Below, piece after piece: positions 46,611-54,746 of a stretch of DNA of 64,000 nucleotides. This stretch comes from Pedobacter sp. ASV12. GTDB taxonomy: Bacteria; Bacteroidota; Bacteroidia; Sphingobacteriales; Sphingobacteriaceae. The number at the start of each line of letters is the position of its first letter. Position 1 is the first letter of the stretch. The position numbers were made by a program, and so were the translations under genes. The stretch is taken from contig NZ_JAELUC010000010.1 of NCBI RefSeq assembly GCF_016429155.1, positions 1 to 64,000 of the forward strand. The letters are read 5' to 3'. Below the pieces are notes generated by a model, which did no database searches, had not been told where the DNA came from, and worked only from the letters and a program-made list of their open reading frames with translations.

Positions 46611-49600
46611 GTGAACATCCGCGACCTGATCAACAGATACAAAACCGACGAGCGTGTGCAAGCTGTGGCGCAATCGCTCAACAAAGGCAAGGGCAGCAAA
46701 ACCCAACTTAAGGGATTGGTGGGCTCTGCCGATGCCGTAATTGCCGTTGCCACCTACTTTTTGCTACACAAACCCCAGCTTTTTATTATGCCCAACCGCG
46801 AAGAAGCGGCTTATTTCCTTTCCGATTTAGAAGGCATTTTGGGCATAGATGTACTGCTTTTCCCTTCGTCTTTTCGCAAACCGTTTGAATTTACCCAGAT
46901 CGATACGGCCAACGTATTGGCCAGGGCCGAGGTGCTGAACGAACTGAACCACCAGTCTGAATATGGCAAAATTGTGGTCACCTATCCAGAGGCCTTGGCC
47001 GAAAAGGTAATTGACCGTTCCATTCTCGAAAAAAACACCTTGGAAATCAGCTTGGGTGCCAAGCTCAGCATCGATTTCATCAACGAGTTTTTGATTGAAT
47101 ACGATTTTGAAAGATCCGATTTTGTGTACGAACCGGGACAATTCTCCATCCGTGGCGGCATTGTAGATATTTTTTCTTTCTCCCACGAACTGCCCTACCG
47201 CATCGAATTTTTTGGCGACGACATCGAAAGCATCCGCACCTTCGAAATAGACAGCCAGCTTTCGGTAGGCGAGGTAAAAACCCTTACCATTGTACCCAAT
47301 GTACAAGCCAAATTTTTAACCGAGAGCAACATCAGTCTGCTCGACTATATTGAAAAAGACACCCAGCTTTGGTTTAAGGATGTTGATTTGACTTTGGATG
47401 TGGTGAAAAGCGGCTACAAGAAAGCCAATGAGCTTTGGAAGGCGCTTTCTATGCCCGAAAAGCAGCAGAACCCGAACTGGCTCGACCCCAAGTTTTCTTT
47501 TTCCGACGAAAAGATGCTGGCCGATCTGTTCCAGGATTTTTCTGTGGTCGAATTTGGCAAACAGTTCTTTTACCAAACCGATTCTGTTTTCCAGTTCGAT
47601 ACCAAGCCCCAACCTTCTTTTAACAAGGACTTTAATCTCTTGATCCACAACCTGAAGGAAAACGAGAAGGCCCATATCCACAATTTTATCTTCACCAATT
47701 CGACCAAGCAAACTGAGCGCTTGTATGCCATTTTGGATGATATTGATAAAACGGCAAAGTTTACGCCGGTTAATATTCCGTTGCGCGAAGGCTTTGTAGA
47801 CCTGGTGCAGCAAATGGCTTTTTATACCGATCATCAGATTTTTGATCGTTTCTACAAATACCAGCTCCGCAAGGGCTACCAACGTAGCCAGGCCATTACC
47901 CTCAAAGACCTGCGCGAGCTGAAGCCCGGCGATTTTGTAACCCACATAGACCACGGCATAGGCAAATATGCAGGCCTGGAAAAAGTAGAGGTTAACGGCA
48001 AGATACAGGAAATGATCCGTTTGGTGTATGCCGACAATGACCTGCTTTACGTGAACATCAACTCGCTTAACCGTATTGCCAAGTTTAGCGGCAAAGACGG
48101 TACGCATCCCAAAATGAACAAATTGGGAACCGAGGCCTGGGACAAACTCAAGAAAACCACAAAAAAAAAAGTTAAAGACATTGCCCGCGACCTGATCAAG
48201 CTTTACGCCATGCGCAAGGCCCAATCGGGTACCGCTTTTGCGCCCGACGGCTTCTTAGAAACCGAATTGGAGGCTTCTTTCATTTACGAAGATACCCCAG
48301 ACCAGGTAAAAGCCACCAGCGACGTGAAAAAAGACATGGAAGCCCCGCATCCTATGGACCGTTTGGTTTGTGGCGACGTAGGCTTTGGCAAAACCGAAAT
48401 TGCGGTACGCGCCGCCTTCAAAGCCGTAGCCAATGGCAAGCAGGTAGCCGTGTTGGTGCCTACTACCATTTTGGCGTTGCAGCATTTCAAAACATTTTCG
48501 TCGAGGTTAAAGGAATTTCCTTGTACGGTCGACTATATCAACCGCTTTAAAACCAGCAAACAGATTAAAGATACTTTGGCCCGTGTGACCGAAGGCAAGG
48601 TAGACATTGTAATTGGTACGCATCGTTTGTTGAGCAAGGATGTAAAGTTTAAAGACCTGGGCCTGATGGTGATAGACGAAGAGCAGAAATTTGGGGTAGC
48701 CGCCAAAGAAAAGCTGAAGTCGCTGCGCGTCAACGTAGATACACTTACCCTTACCGCAACGCCTATTCCGCGTACCCTGCACTTTTCGCTGATGGGCGCG
48801 AGGGATTTGTCGATCATGAGCACGCCACCGCCCAACAGGCAACCTGTTAACACCGAACTGCATGTGTTTAACGACAAGCTGATCCAAGATGCCGTTCAGT
48901 ACGAATTGGATCGTGGCGGACAGGTTTTCTTTATCCACAACCGTGTTGACGATTTGAGGCAACTGGGAGGGCTGATCCAGAAACTGGTGCCGAAGGCGCG
49001 TATCGGCATTGCACACGGACAGCTAGACGGCGACGCACTGGAAGATGTGATGCTCGATTTCATTAATGGTGAAAAAGACGTGTTGGTAGCCACCACGATT
49101 ATCGAAGCGGGCTTGGATATTCCGAATGCCAATACCATTATCATCAACCATGCGCACATGTTTGGCCTGAGCGATTTGCACCAAATGCGCGGACGCGTGG
49201 GCCGATCGAACAAAAAGGCCTTCTGTTATTTGTTAACCTTGCCAATGTCGACATTAACCAACGAGGCCCGTAAACGCCTAAGCGCCATTGAAGAATTTTC
49301 TGACCTGGGCAGCGGTTTTAACATTGCCATGAGGGATTTGGACATTAGGGGCAGTGGCAATTTGCTGGGTGGCGAGCAAAGCGGCTTTATTGCCGAAATT
49401 GGCTTCGAAATGTACAACAAGATTCTAGACGAAGCTATTCAGGAGCTGAAGGATGCCGAGTTTAAGGATTTGTTTAAAGACGAACCGCAGCGTCCTTTTG
49501 TAAGTTTTACCCAAGTAGATACCGATTTGGAACTGCATATTCCGGATGATTACGTGACCAATATCACCGAGCGCTACAACTTGTATACCGAGCTTTCCAA

Positions 49601-49949
49601 ACTCGAAACCGATGCCCAACTCCATGCTTTTGAACAAGAACTGCACGATCGGTTTGGACCAGTACCTGCGCCTGTAAAAGGGATGACCAAGGTATTGCGC
49701 CTGCAATGGGTGGGCAAAAAACTGGGATTCGAAAAGCTGAGCTATAAAAAAGGCATTTTGCGCGGCTATTTTGTAAGCGACAAACAATCGCCCTTTTTCG
49801 ATTCTGAAATATTCAACAAGGTTTTGGCCTTTGCACAGCTGCATCCGCGCCTGTGCAACCTCAAAGAAGTAAAAGATACCCTGCGCATTTCTTTCGACAA
49901 CATCAATAATGTTGATGAGGCGATTGAAATGTTGGAAATGATTTTGTAG
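46611..49949 (+). CDS. mfd: Transcription-repair coupling factor Mfd
   Basis: 1112 residues with a GTG start (MNIRDLINRYKTDERVQAVA). The UvrB-like N-terminal part (about 1-330) includes YEPGQFSIRGGIVDIFSFSH. The RNA-polymerase-interaction domain has LKPGDFVTHIDHGIGKYAGL. The SF2 translocase has VCGDVGFGKTEIAVRAAFKA (Walker A), a VIDEEQKFGV box and HGQLDGDALEDVMLDFINGE with QMRGRVGRSNKKAFCYLL. The TRCF C-terminal domain ends the protein. It removes polymerase stalled at DNA damage and recruits UvrA. It stands alone; the 263-base upstream gap holds no convincing gene. Confidence 0.97.
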   Translation: MNIRDLINRYKTDERVQAVAQSLNKGKGSKTQLKGLVGSADAVIAVATYFLLHKPQLFIMPNREEAAYFLSDLEGILGIDVLLFPSSFRKPFEFTQIDTANVLARAEVLNELNHQSEYGKIVVTYPEALAEKVIDRSILEKNTLEISLGAKLSIDFINEFLIEYDFERSDFVYEPGQFSIRGGIVDIFSFSHELPYRIEFFGDDIESIRTFEIDSQLSVGEVKTLTIVPNVQAKFLTESNISLLDYIEKDTQLWFKDVDLTLDVVKSGYKKANELWKALSMPEKQQNPNWLDPKFSFSDEKMLADLFQDFSVVEFGKQFFYQTDSVFQFDTKPQPSFNKDFNLLIHNLKENEKAHIHNFIFTNSTKQTERLYAILDDIDKTAKFTPVNIPLREGFVDLVQQMAFYTDHQIFDRFYKYQLRKGYQRSQAITLKDLRELKPGDFVTHIDHGIGKYAGLEKVEVNGKIQEMIRLVYADNDLLYVNINSLNRIAKFSGKDGTHPKMNKLGTEAWDKLKKTTKKKVKDIARDLIKLYAMRKAQSGTAFAPDGFLETELEASFIYEDTPDQVKATSDVKKDMEAPHPMDRLVCGDVGFGKTEIAVRAAFKAVANGKQVAVLVPTTILALQHFKTFSSRLKEFPCTVDYINRFKTSKQIKDTLARVTEGKVDIVIGTHRLLSKDVKFKDLGLMVIDEEQKFGVAAKEKLKSLRVNVDTLTLTATPIPRTLHFSLMGARDLSIMSTPPPNRQPVNTELHVFNDKLIQDAVQYELDRGGQVFFIHNRVDDLRQLGGLIQKLVPKARIGIAHGQLDGDALEDVMLDFINGEKDVLVATTIIEAGLDIPNANTIIINHAHMFGLSDLHQMRGRVGRSNKKAFCYLLTLPMSTLTNEARKRLSAIEEFSDLGSGFNIAMRDLDIRGSGNLLGGEQSGFIAEIGFEMYNKILDEAIQELKDAEFKDLFKDEPQRPFVSFTQVDTDLELHIPDDYVTNITERYNLYTELSKLETDAQLHAFEQELHDRFGPVPAPVKGMTKVLRLQWVGKKLGFEKLSYKKGILRGYFVSDKQSPFFDSEIFNKVLAFAQLHPRLCNLKEVKDTLRISFDNINNVDEAIEMLEMIL

Positions 49950-50000
49950 CAACCGTCTTCGGAGCTTTGAAAACTTCGAAAACAATCAACCTAACCAAAT

Positions 50001-50210
50001 ATGGATTCTCAAATCTTATTAGACCTGGTCCGCGTTAAAATGCCTTACGGAAAGTACAAGGATTGGCTAATCTGTTCCCTGCCCGAGCCCTATTTGGTGT
50101 GGTACCGGGAAAAAGGCTTTCCGGCCGGGAAACTGGGCCAGTTACTGGCCACCATGTACGAAATCAAAGCCAACGGACTGGAATATTTATTGCACCCGCT
50201 GAAGCAATAA
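50001..50210 (+). CDS. DUF3820 family small protein
   Basis: 69 residues. The family core is visible: VRVKMPYGKYKDWLICSLPE followed by YLVWYREKGFPAGKLGQLL. Such proteins are cytoplasmic and uncharacterised; the MPFGKYKG-type motif also occurs in exonuclease-linked domains, hinting at nucleic acid work. It follows mfd by 51 bases, so cotranscription is possible. Confidence 0.88.
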   Translation: MDSQILLDLVRVKMPYGKYKDWLICSLPEPYLVWYREKGFPAGKLGQLLATMYEIKANGLEYLLHPLKQ

Positions 50211-50250
50211 ATTTGGCCATTGGCACAAATCGATAGACCTTAATAAAAGT

Positions 50251-50287
50251 GCATTCTTGCGAAGTGTTAAAAGCTTCGCAGGAATGC
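50251..50287. repeat. Hairpin of the TTGCGAAG family between convergent genes
   Basis: Stem of 14 base pairs with one mismatch: GCATTCTTGCGAAG (50251-50264) with 50274-50287, and a 9-base loop. The core matches the palindrome upstream of trmD. As it lies between convergent genes it may serve as a bidirectional terminator, but the T tracts are poor. Confidence 0.6.
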
Positions 50288-50294
50288 TTAAATG

Positions 50295-51014
50295 TTATTT
50301 TATCTCACAACCGTCCTCATCACAGATGGCATCGTTATTTTTATTCAAAGAGGTTAACTGTACCTGAGGCTGGGATGCCTTCCATTCGTTAAAGCTTTGC
50401 GTTAGCGCTTCTTTAAATGCAGGCACGGGCTGTGCGCCAGAAAGCGCATATTTGCGGTCTAATACAAAATACGGAACGCCCCTAACGCCCAGTTGCTGAC
50501 TTTCATAAATATCGTAACGAACGGCTTCGGCATATTGATCGCTTTCCAGAACGCCTTTTACCAAAGTCTCGTCCAAACCCAATTCTTGACCAATGGCCAA
50601 CAGCACTTCGTCTTTTGACACATCCAAGCCATCGATAAAATGGGCCTTAAACAACACTTCTTCGGCTTGGTCTTGCAAACCTTGGCTCGCCGCAAAATGA
50701 ATCAACCTGTGCGCTTTAAATGAGTTTGCGGGAATATTAGCGTTGAAGTCTATATCCAGTCCGGCGTTTTTGGCCATTTGGGCCACCTGAACGGTTAGGC
50801 CTTGCGCCTGTTCGCGGCTCATGCCCTTGCTTCGGGCCAGGTAACTGTACAGGTCTTCGTTATTGGTATTTTGGTATTCGGGATTAAGCTGAAAACTTTT
50901 CCATTCTACCTCGATTTCCTTTTGAAAAGGCAAGCTTTGCATGGCTTCTTCAAAGTGCCTCTTGCCGATATAGCAAAACGGGCACATCACATCTGACCAG
51001 ATTTCTACTTTCAT
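50295..51014 (-). CDS. DsbA-family oxidoreductase (FrnE-like)
   Basis: 239 residues. The redox motif is SDVMCPFCYIGKRHFEEA with Cys11 and Cys14. The helical insertion contains SFKAHRLIHFAASQGLQDQA, and the cis-Pro loop is GVRGVPYFVLDRKYALSGAQ, all features of the FrnE branch. There is no signal peptide, so it is cytoplasmic. An extra Cys pair appears at the C-terminus (AICDEDGCEIK). FrnE-like proteins act in oxidative and metal stress in some bacteria. A TAnnTTTG box lies four bases before the ATG. Confidence 0.93.
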   Translation of the reverse strand: MKVEIWSDVMCPFCYIGKRHFEEAMQSLPFQKEIEVEWKSFQLNPEYQNTNNEDLYSYLARSKGMSREQAQGLTVQVAQMAKNAGLDIDFNANIPANSFKAHRLIHFAASQGLQDQAEEVLFKAHFIDGLDVSKDEVLLAIGQELGLDETLVKGVLESDQYAEAVRYDIYESQQLGVRGVPYFVLDRKYALSGAQPVPAFKEALTQSFNEWKASQPQVQLTSLNKNNDAICDEDGCEIK

Positions 51015-51018
51015 GGCA

Positions 51019-51026
51019 CAAAGGTA
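51019..51026 (-). promoter_or_regulatory. -7 box TACCTTTG, 4 nt before the FrnE-like gene
   Basis: An exact match on the minus strand, then TGCC and the ATG; it has the same spacing as def and trmD. Confidence 0.55.
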
Positions 51027-51160
51027 CGGCAGGCCTTTGGGGAAATGGTAAGCAGGGGGTAAAAATCACCAAAAGAAAAGTTATTACTATGCTCGCAATA
51101 ACCATTTGGTTTTGGTCACATTAGTTGGTTTCCCGTAAACGATAATGTGGACAAAAAATA

Positions 51161-51168
51161 TATCTTTG
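51161..51168 (+). promoter_or_regulatory. -7 box TATCTTTG for the CsgG-like gene
   Basis: An exact TAnnTTTG match, 24 bases before the ATG at 51193. Confidence 0.5.
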
Positions 51169-51192
51169 CCGCTCAAACAAACTATTTAAAAA

Positions 51193-51834
51193 ATGAAAAA
51201 ATTCCTATTAACGCTCTTCATCTCTGGGGCTTGCCTTGCCGCAAGCGCTCAACTTGAAGGCTCAAAGCAAGTTTTTGAAAGCCCGCAACTCAAAACCGAA
51301 ATTGCCAAACACAAAGTTATCGCCATCCTCCCGTTCAACACTAAAATCACCTACAAAAAACAACCTAAAAACTTTAGTCAGGAGGCCAATCGCGAACAAG
51401 AAAAAACAATGTCTAAATCTATCCAGTCGAGCTTGTTCACTTTCTTGCTGAGAAAAGCCAGCAACTACAGCGTTACTTTTCAGGATGTAGAAAAAACCAA
51501 TATTTTATTGAAGAAAGCCGGAATGCTTGATAAAATGGATGAGTTTACCAAAGACGAGGTTGCGAAAGCCTTAGGCGTTGATGCCGTATTGGGTGGCGAT
51601 TTTATCACCGAGCAAACCAAATCGGAAGCCGGTGCCATTGCCTCAGCCGTACTTTTTGGCGGCTTTGGTGGCAAAACAGGAACCGGTACCTTAACCTTAA
51701 CGCTTAATGATGGTAACGGCGATTTGTTATGGCGCTTTTTCAAAACCATGAACGACAACATTACTACTTCTACCGATGATTTGGTAGAGCACATGATGCG
51801 CAAAGTTTCCAGAAACTTTCCTTACGCCAAATAA
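51193..51834 (+). CDS. Periplasmic CsgG-like protein
   Basis: 213 residues with a signal peptide (MKKFLLTLFISGACLAASAQ). The pattern is that of the CsgG/TolB-N type alpha-beta domain: KVIAILPFNTKITY (strand then conserved Pro), a helix QSSLFTFLLRKASNYSVTFQ, the DVEKTNILLKKAG segment, and ALGVDAVLGGDFI. A Gly-rich stretch (VLFGGFGGKTGTGTLTLTL) follows. No lipobox is seen, unlike CsgG proper. The similarity is by fold pattern, so the family is tentative. Transcription ends in a strong terminator. Confidence 0.7.
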   Translation: MKKFLLTLFISGACLAASAQLEGSKQVFESPQLKTEIAKHKVIAILPFNTKITYKKQPKNFSQEANREQEKTMSKSIQSSLFTFLLRKASNYSVTFQDVEKTNILLKKAGMLDKMDEFTKDEVAKALGVDAVLGGDFITEQTKSEAGAIASAVLFGGFGGKTGTGTLTLTLNDGNGDLLWRFFKTMNDNITTSTDDLVEHMMRKVSRNFPYAK

Positions 51835-51835
51835 C

Positions 51836-51870
51836 AAAAAAGCTCCCGAAATAATCGGGAGCTTTTTTTT
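51836..51870 (+). terminator. Strong terminator after the CsgG-like gene
   Basis: Stem of 14 base pairs (A5 plus AGCTCCCGA at 51836-51849, pairing with 51855-51868), a 5-base loop, T8. Its A-rich left arm makes it likely to work also for the convergent M14 peptidase gene. Confidence 0.9.
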
Positions 51871-51900
51871 ATTCCATTTATGGGTAACGCTACCAGCAAA

Positions 51901-54624
51901 TTATTTATACAACTGGTTAAACATCCACTTAAATGTTCCATGGGTTTGAGCCCTGAAGGTGATTTCTGGTCCGAAGGCGAATAATTTTCCTTTGCCGTAA
52001 TCGGCTTCGAAAGCGGTTACGCCATCTTGCAGGTAGCTTTGGCCCCAGGCCCAGCCGCTGCGCAATGGTGTGGCATTGGCAAACCAAGCCAATGGTTTGA
52101 TTTTTCCACTCGAAACGGCGTCGGCACTTAATTTAAACACCGGACTGTTGTCAAAATAAACATCAGCGGTGCTATCCATGCCCCAGTTGGCAGGTTGCTT
52201 GCTATCTAATGCCACATTCAACACGCTTCCTGGCACATAATATTTCTCTGCAGGCAGTCTTTTTTCTACACCGCCAACCAATTCTACAATCGCATTGCGA
52301 ACCGGCAGCTCGAGGTGGTTTGCCAAATTCGTAGCGCTGCCAATGGTTACGATATCGCCACCGGCTTCCAAGAATTTTTTCAGTTGCGGAATTGATTTTT
52401 CTTGCGTCATCCTTCCAATTCTGCCTCTATATTCTGCGGGAACGGTTTCTGGTGCCGGGCCAAAGCCTCTTCCGCCGGCATTGGCCGGATTTGGATTGAA
52501 GGCCGGGATAGAACCATCAACAAAAACAATGACATCGTATTTGTCTTTCAGGTTGCCCGCATCAATGTCTGGTGCATAAATAACCGTTGCATAAAAATGG
52601 TACTGTTCCATAATGAAACGGATCCAGCCCGAATCCATAGAGCCCCCGTAAGTGTCCCAAAGGGCAATACGGGCAGGGGCAATTTTTACCGCCTTGGCTG
52701 GTTTTTGAGCCGCCATTACGCGCATGCCAAAGCCATGTTCCGCTTTATCCAAAATGCTTTTCGCCTTGGCCGATGCCGGTACGTAGAAAGAACCGTCGGC
52801 TGTGTTTCTGTATACTTCGGCGCCGCCTTTTAACAGTTCGTTTACCGCCAAGAAACTTTCGTTGGCCTTGGCGCTCAACACATAGCCGCTGCCGCTTGGC
52901 AATGCCTTTGGCGTAGCTTTGATCAGTTCGCCATAAGGCAGTTTTTCAAAAGGGCCATCAAAAGGCTCCAGAATACGATCAAATTTCACATTCATCAAAT
53001 AAGCCAAGGTCCAGCCTGCCGCATCGTAAGGCGCAATTGGGGGGCCTCCTTCGTATTTAAAATCGTTAGGGTGGTCTTGTGGCTCAAACATATCCAAAAC
53101 ATGCGGCCGGAAAGCCTGATCGGTTTTTACCACATAAGAACCTGCCGGATAGGATTTGCCAGCTACCGTAAAAGGTGCCGTGGCTTTTTGCACACGAATC
53201 CCGGTCCTGATCAGCGCGTTTAAGAAACGAATGGCCGTTGTAAAATCCTGTTGGTCGGCCGAAAGGATATAGCCTCTTGCATCCCTGTTTTTAGGCGCTT
53301 TCATAACCGTATCCAAGTATTTAATCGGCATGCCTCCACGATTGAACTCGCCACCAGGACCCGTGGTTGTTGCTTTTTTATCTTTTTGATAGGCTTCGTT
53401 AATGGCATCGATCTTTTTGGGCGAGAAAGACCAGGTGTCTTTGCCGCCACGCTCAATAGAGTTGCGGCCCATTTGGTAAATATTGTACAACAATTCATCG
53501 CCGTAGCGTTGCGCATAGTTCAATACCGCATAGTTCAACGAAATCGAATAGTCGATCGAGTTTTTGAAATACCATTTTTGCGGCAGGACCGGGTTTGGCG
53601 AATCGCCGTTTGGCAACAGGCGAGAAGGCACCAATGGAATATCGGAAGGGGTTGGACTGCCTACAATTTCGGTCAGCAAGCCAATCATGTTGTGGAAATA
53701 CGTCGTGGTGCGCAAACCGCCGTTATACCAGGTAGAAAATACCGATCCGCCACGTTGGGTATAGCCTGGCTTGGCTTCTACGTTCATGCGGTTGTGCATG
53801 GCTGCGCCCACGGCATCGATACTGGTTAAAATAATTGGATCGAATACATAGTTGTAAGGATCGCGGTAAGGAGGGCCTGCTACCACGGTACCTGCAGGAC
53901 CCGCCTGATGGTGGTTATACATGATCTGCGGAATCCATTCAACAAACAACTGACGGCCCATATTTTGCGTTTCCTTCAGGTTTAGCATGAAAAAATCGCG
54001 GTTATTATCGTGACCGGCATATTTTTCGTACAAGCGGGGTAAGCCGTTGATCGAACGTTTTTTAGGGTCTTTTTCACGCATGTACCAATCGCTCACCAGC
54101 TCTTGTCCATCAGGATTGGCGTGGGTCATTAGCACAATTACCTTATCTAATATCTTGGTGGTTTCGGCATCGGTACGACTGGCCAGGTTATAGGCCATCT
54201 GGATGAGCTGATGTGCACCAACCACTTCATTGGCGTGCAAGCCGCCATCAATCCATACTACCGCTTTGCCTTCGGCCGCCAGGGCTTTGGCCTGGTCTTT
54301 GGTCAAGTCTTCGGCATGCGCTAGTTTTTGTGAAATTTCTTTATACTTCTCCAGGTTTTTTTGGTTTTCTGGCGAGGTAATGATGAGCATGTATTGGCTT
54401 CTTCCTTCTTCGGTTTTGCCGATATCAACCAGCTTTACACGGTTGGAGCTGGCGGCCAATTTTTTAAAATAAGCTTCGGTTTGGGTGTAATTGGCCAGCT
54501 GGTAATCGTCGCCAATGTCAAAGCCAAAATGAGATTTCGGCGTAGGAACGGTTTGTGCCCAGACGGTTTGCACGCTAAAAAGCAAGGCCAACAGCCACAG
54601 GCTACGCGGGTAAAATTTTGCCAT
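51901..54624 (-). CDS. M14-family zinc carboxypeptidase-like protein, secreted
   Basis: 907 residues with a signal peptide (ends VWAQ, residue 24). The M14 domain spans about 35-380: zinc ligands His130 and Glu133 in DGGLHANEVVGAHQLI, THANPDGQELVSDWYMREKD, GHDNNRDFFMLNLKETQ and the third His in QIMYNHHQAGPAG (near 240). A C-terminal half (about 480-907) contains a ThuA/GATase-like segment (VIFVDGSIPAFNPNPANAGG, then DIVTIGSATNLANHLELP). Such large M14 proteins are frequent in Bacteroidota; substrates are unknown. Its promoter and signal peptide are near-copies of those of the next gene upstream. Confidence 0.88.
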   Translation of the reverse strand: MAKFYPRSLWLLALLFSVQTVWAQTVPTPKSHFGFDIGDDYQLANYTQTEAYFKKLAASSNRVKLVDIGKTEEGRSQYMLIITSPENQKNLEKYKEISQKLAHAEDLTKDQAKALAAEGKAVVWIDGGLHANEVVGAHQLIQMAYNLASRTDAETTKILDKVIVLMTHANPDGQELVSDWYMREKDPKKRSINGLPRLYEKYAGHDNNRDFFMLNLKETQNMGRQLFVEWIPQIMYNHHQAGPAGTVVAGPPYRDPYNYVFDPIILTSIDAVGAAMHNRMNVEAKPGYTQRGGSVFSTWYNGGLRTTTYFHNMIGLLTEIVGSPTPSDIPLVPSRLLPNGDSPNPVLPQKWYFKNSIDYSISLNYAVLNYAQRYGDELLYNIYQMGRNSIERGGKDTWSFSPKKIDAINEAYQKDKKATTTGPGGEFNRGGMPIKYLDTVMKAPKNRDARGYILSADQQDFTTAIRFLNALIRTGIRVQKATAPFTVAGKSYPAGSYVVKTDQAFRPHVLDMFEPQDHPNDFKYEGGPPIAPYDAAGWTLAYLMNVKFDRILEPFDGPFEKLPYGELIKATPKALPSGSGYVLSAKANESFLAVNELLKGGAEVYRNTADGSFYVPASAKAKSILDKAEHGFGMRVMAAQKPAKAVKIAPARIALWDTYGGSMDSGWIRFIMEQYHFYATVIYAPDIDAGNLKDKYDVIVFVDGSIPAFNPNPANAGGRGFGPAPETVPAEYRGRIGRMTQEKSIPQLKKFLEAGGDIVTIGSATNLANHLELPVRNAIVELVGGVEKRLPAEKYYVPGSVLNVALDSKQPANWGMDSTADVYFDNSPVFKLSADAVSSGKIKPLAWFANATPLRSGWAWGQSYLQDGVTAFEADYGKGKLFAFGPEITFRAQTHGTFKWMFNQLYK

Positions 54625-54702
54625 AAATTAAGTTTTGTTAGTTATATCAAATATAAACTGCTTTGGCCTTGAACGTATTGCTGCGATTGATTTGTTACAA
54701 GA
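54553..54702 (-). repeat. Promoter plus signal-peptide module, copy A
   Basis: This region covers the 5' end of the M14 gene and about 78 bases upstream. Shared with copy B: CTTGTAACAAA, ATCAAT, the -7 box (TATATTTG at 54648-54655 here), AACAAAACT, then ATGGCAAAATTT and a signal peptide ending LLFSVQ. Similarity fades at the mature protein. Confidence 0.75.
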
Positions 54703-54746
54703 ATGTTGCGCACAATGGTGCCACCTGGCCTAAGCTGCCCGATAAA

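Noticed and set aside
46387..46611. A 74-codon open frame upstream of mfd
   Set aside because: No conserved features, overlapped by an equally long opposite frame, and it runs into the mfd promoter box. It is probably chance coding potential in a 263-base gap.
47316..48224. A 302-codon opposite-strand frame within mfd
   Set aside because: It is the mirror of the conserved Mfd reading frame and shows no domain of its own.
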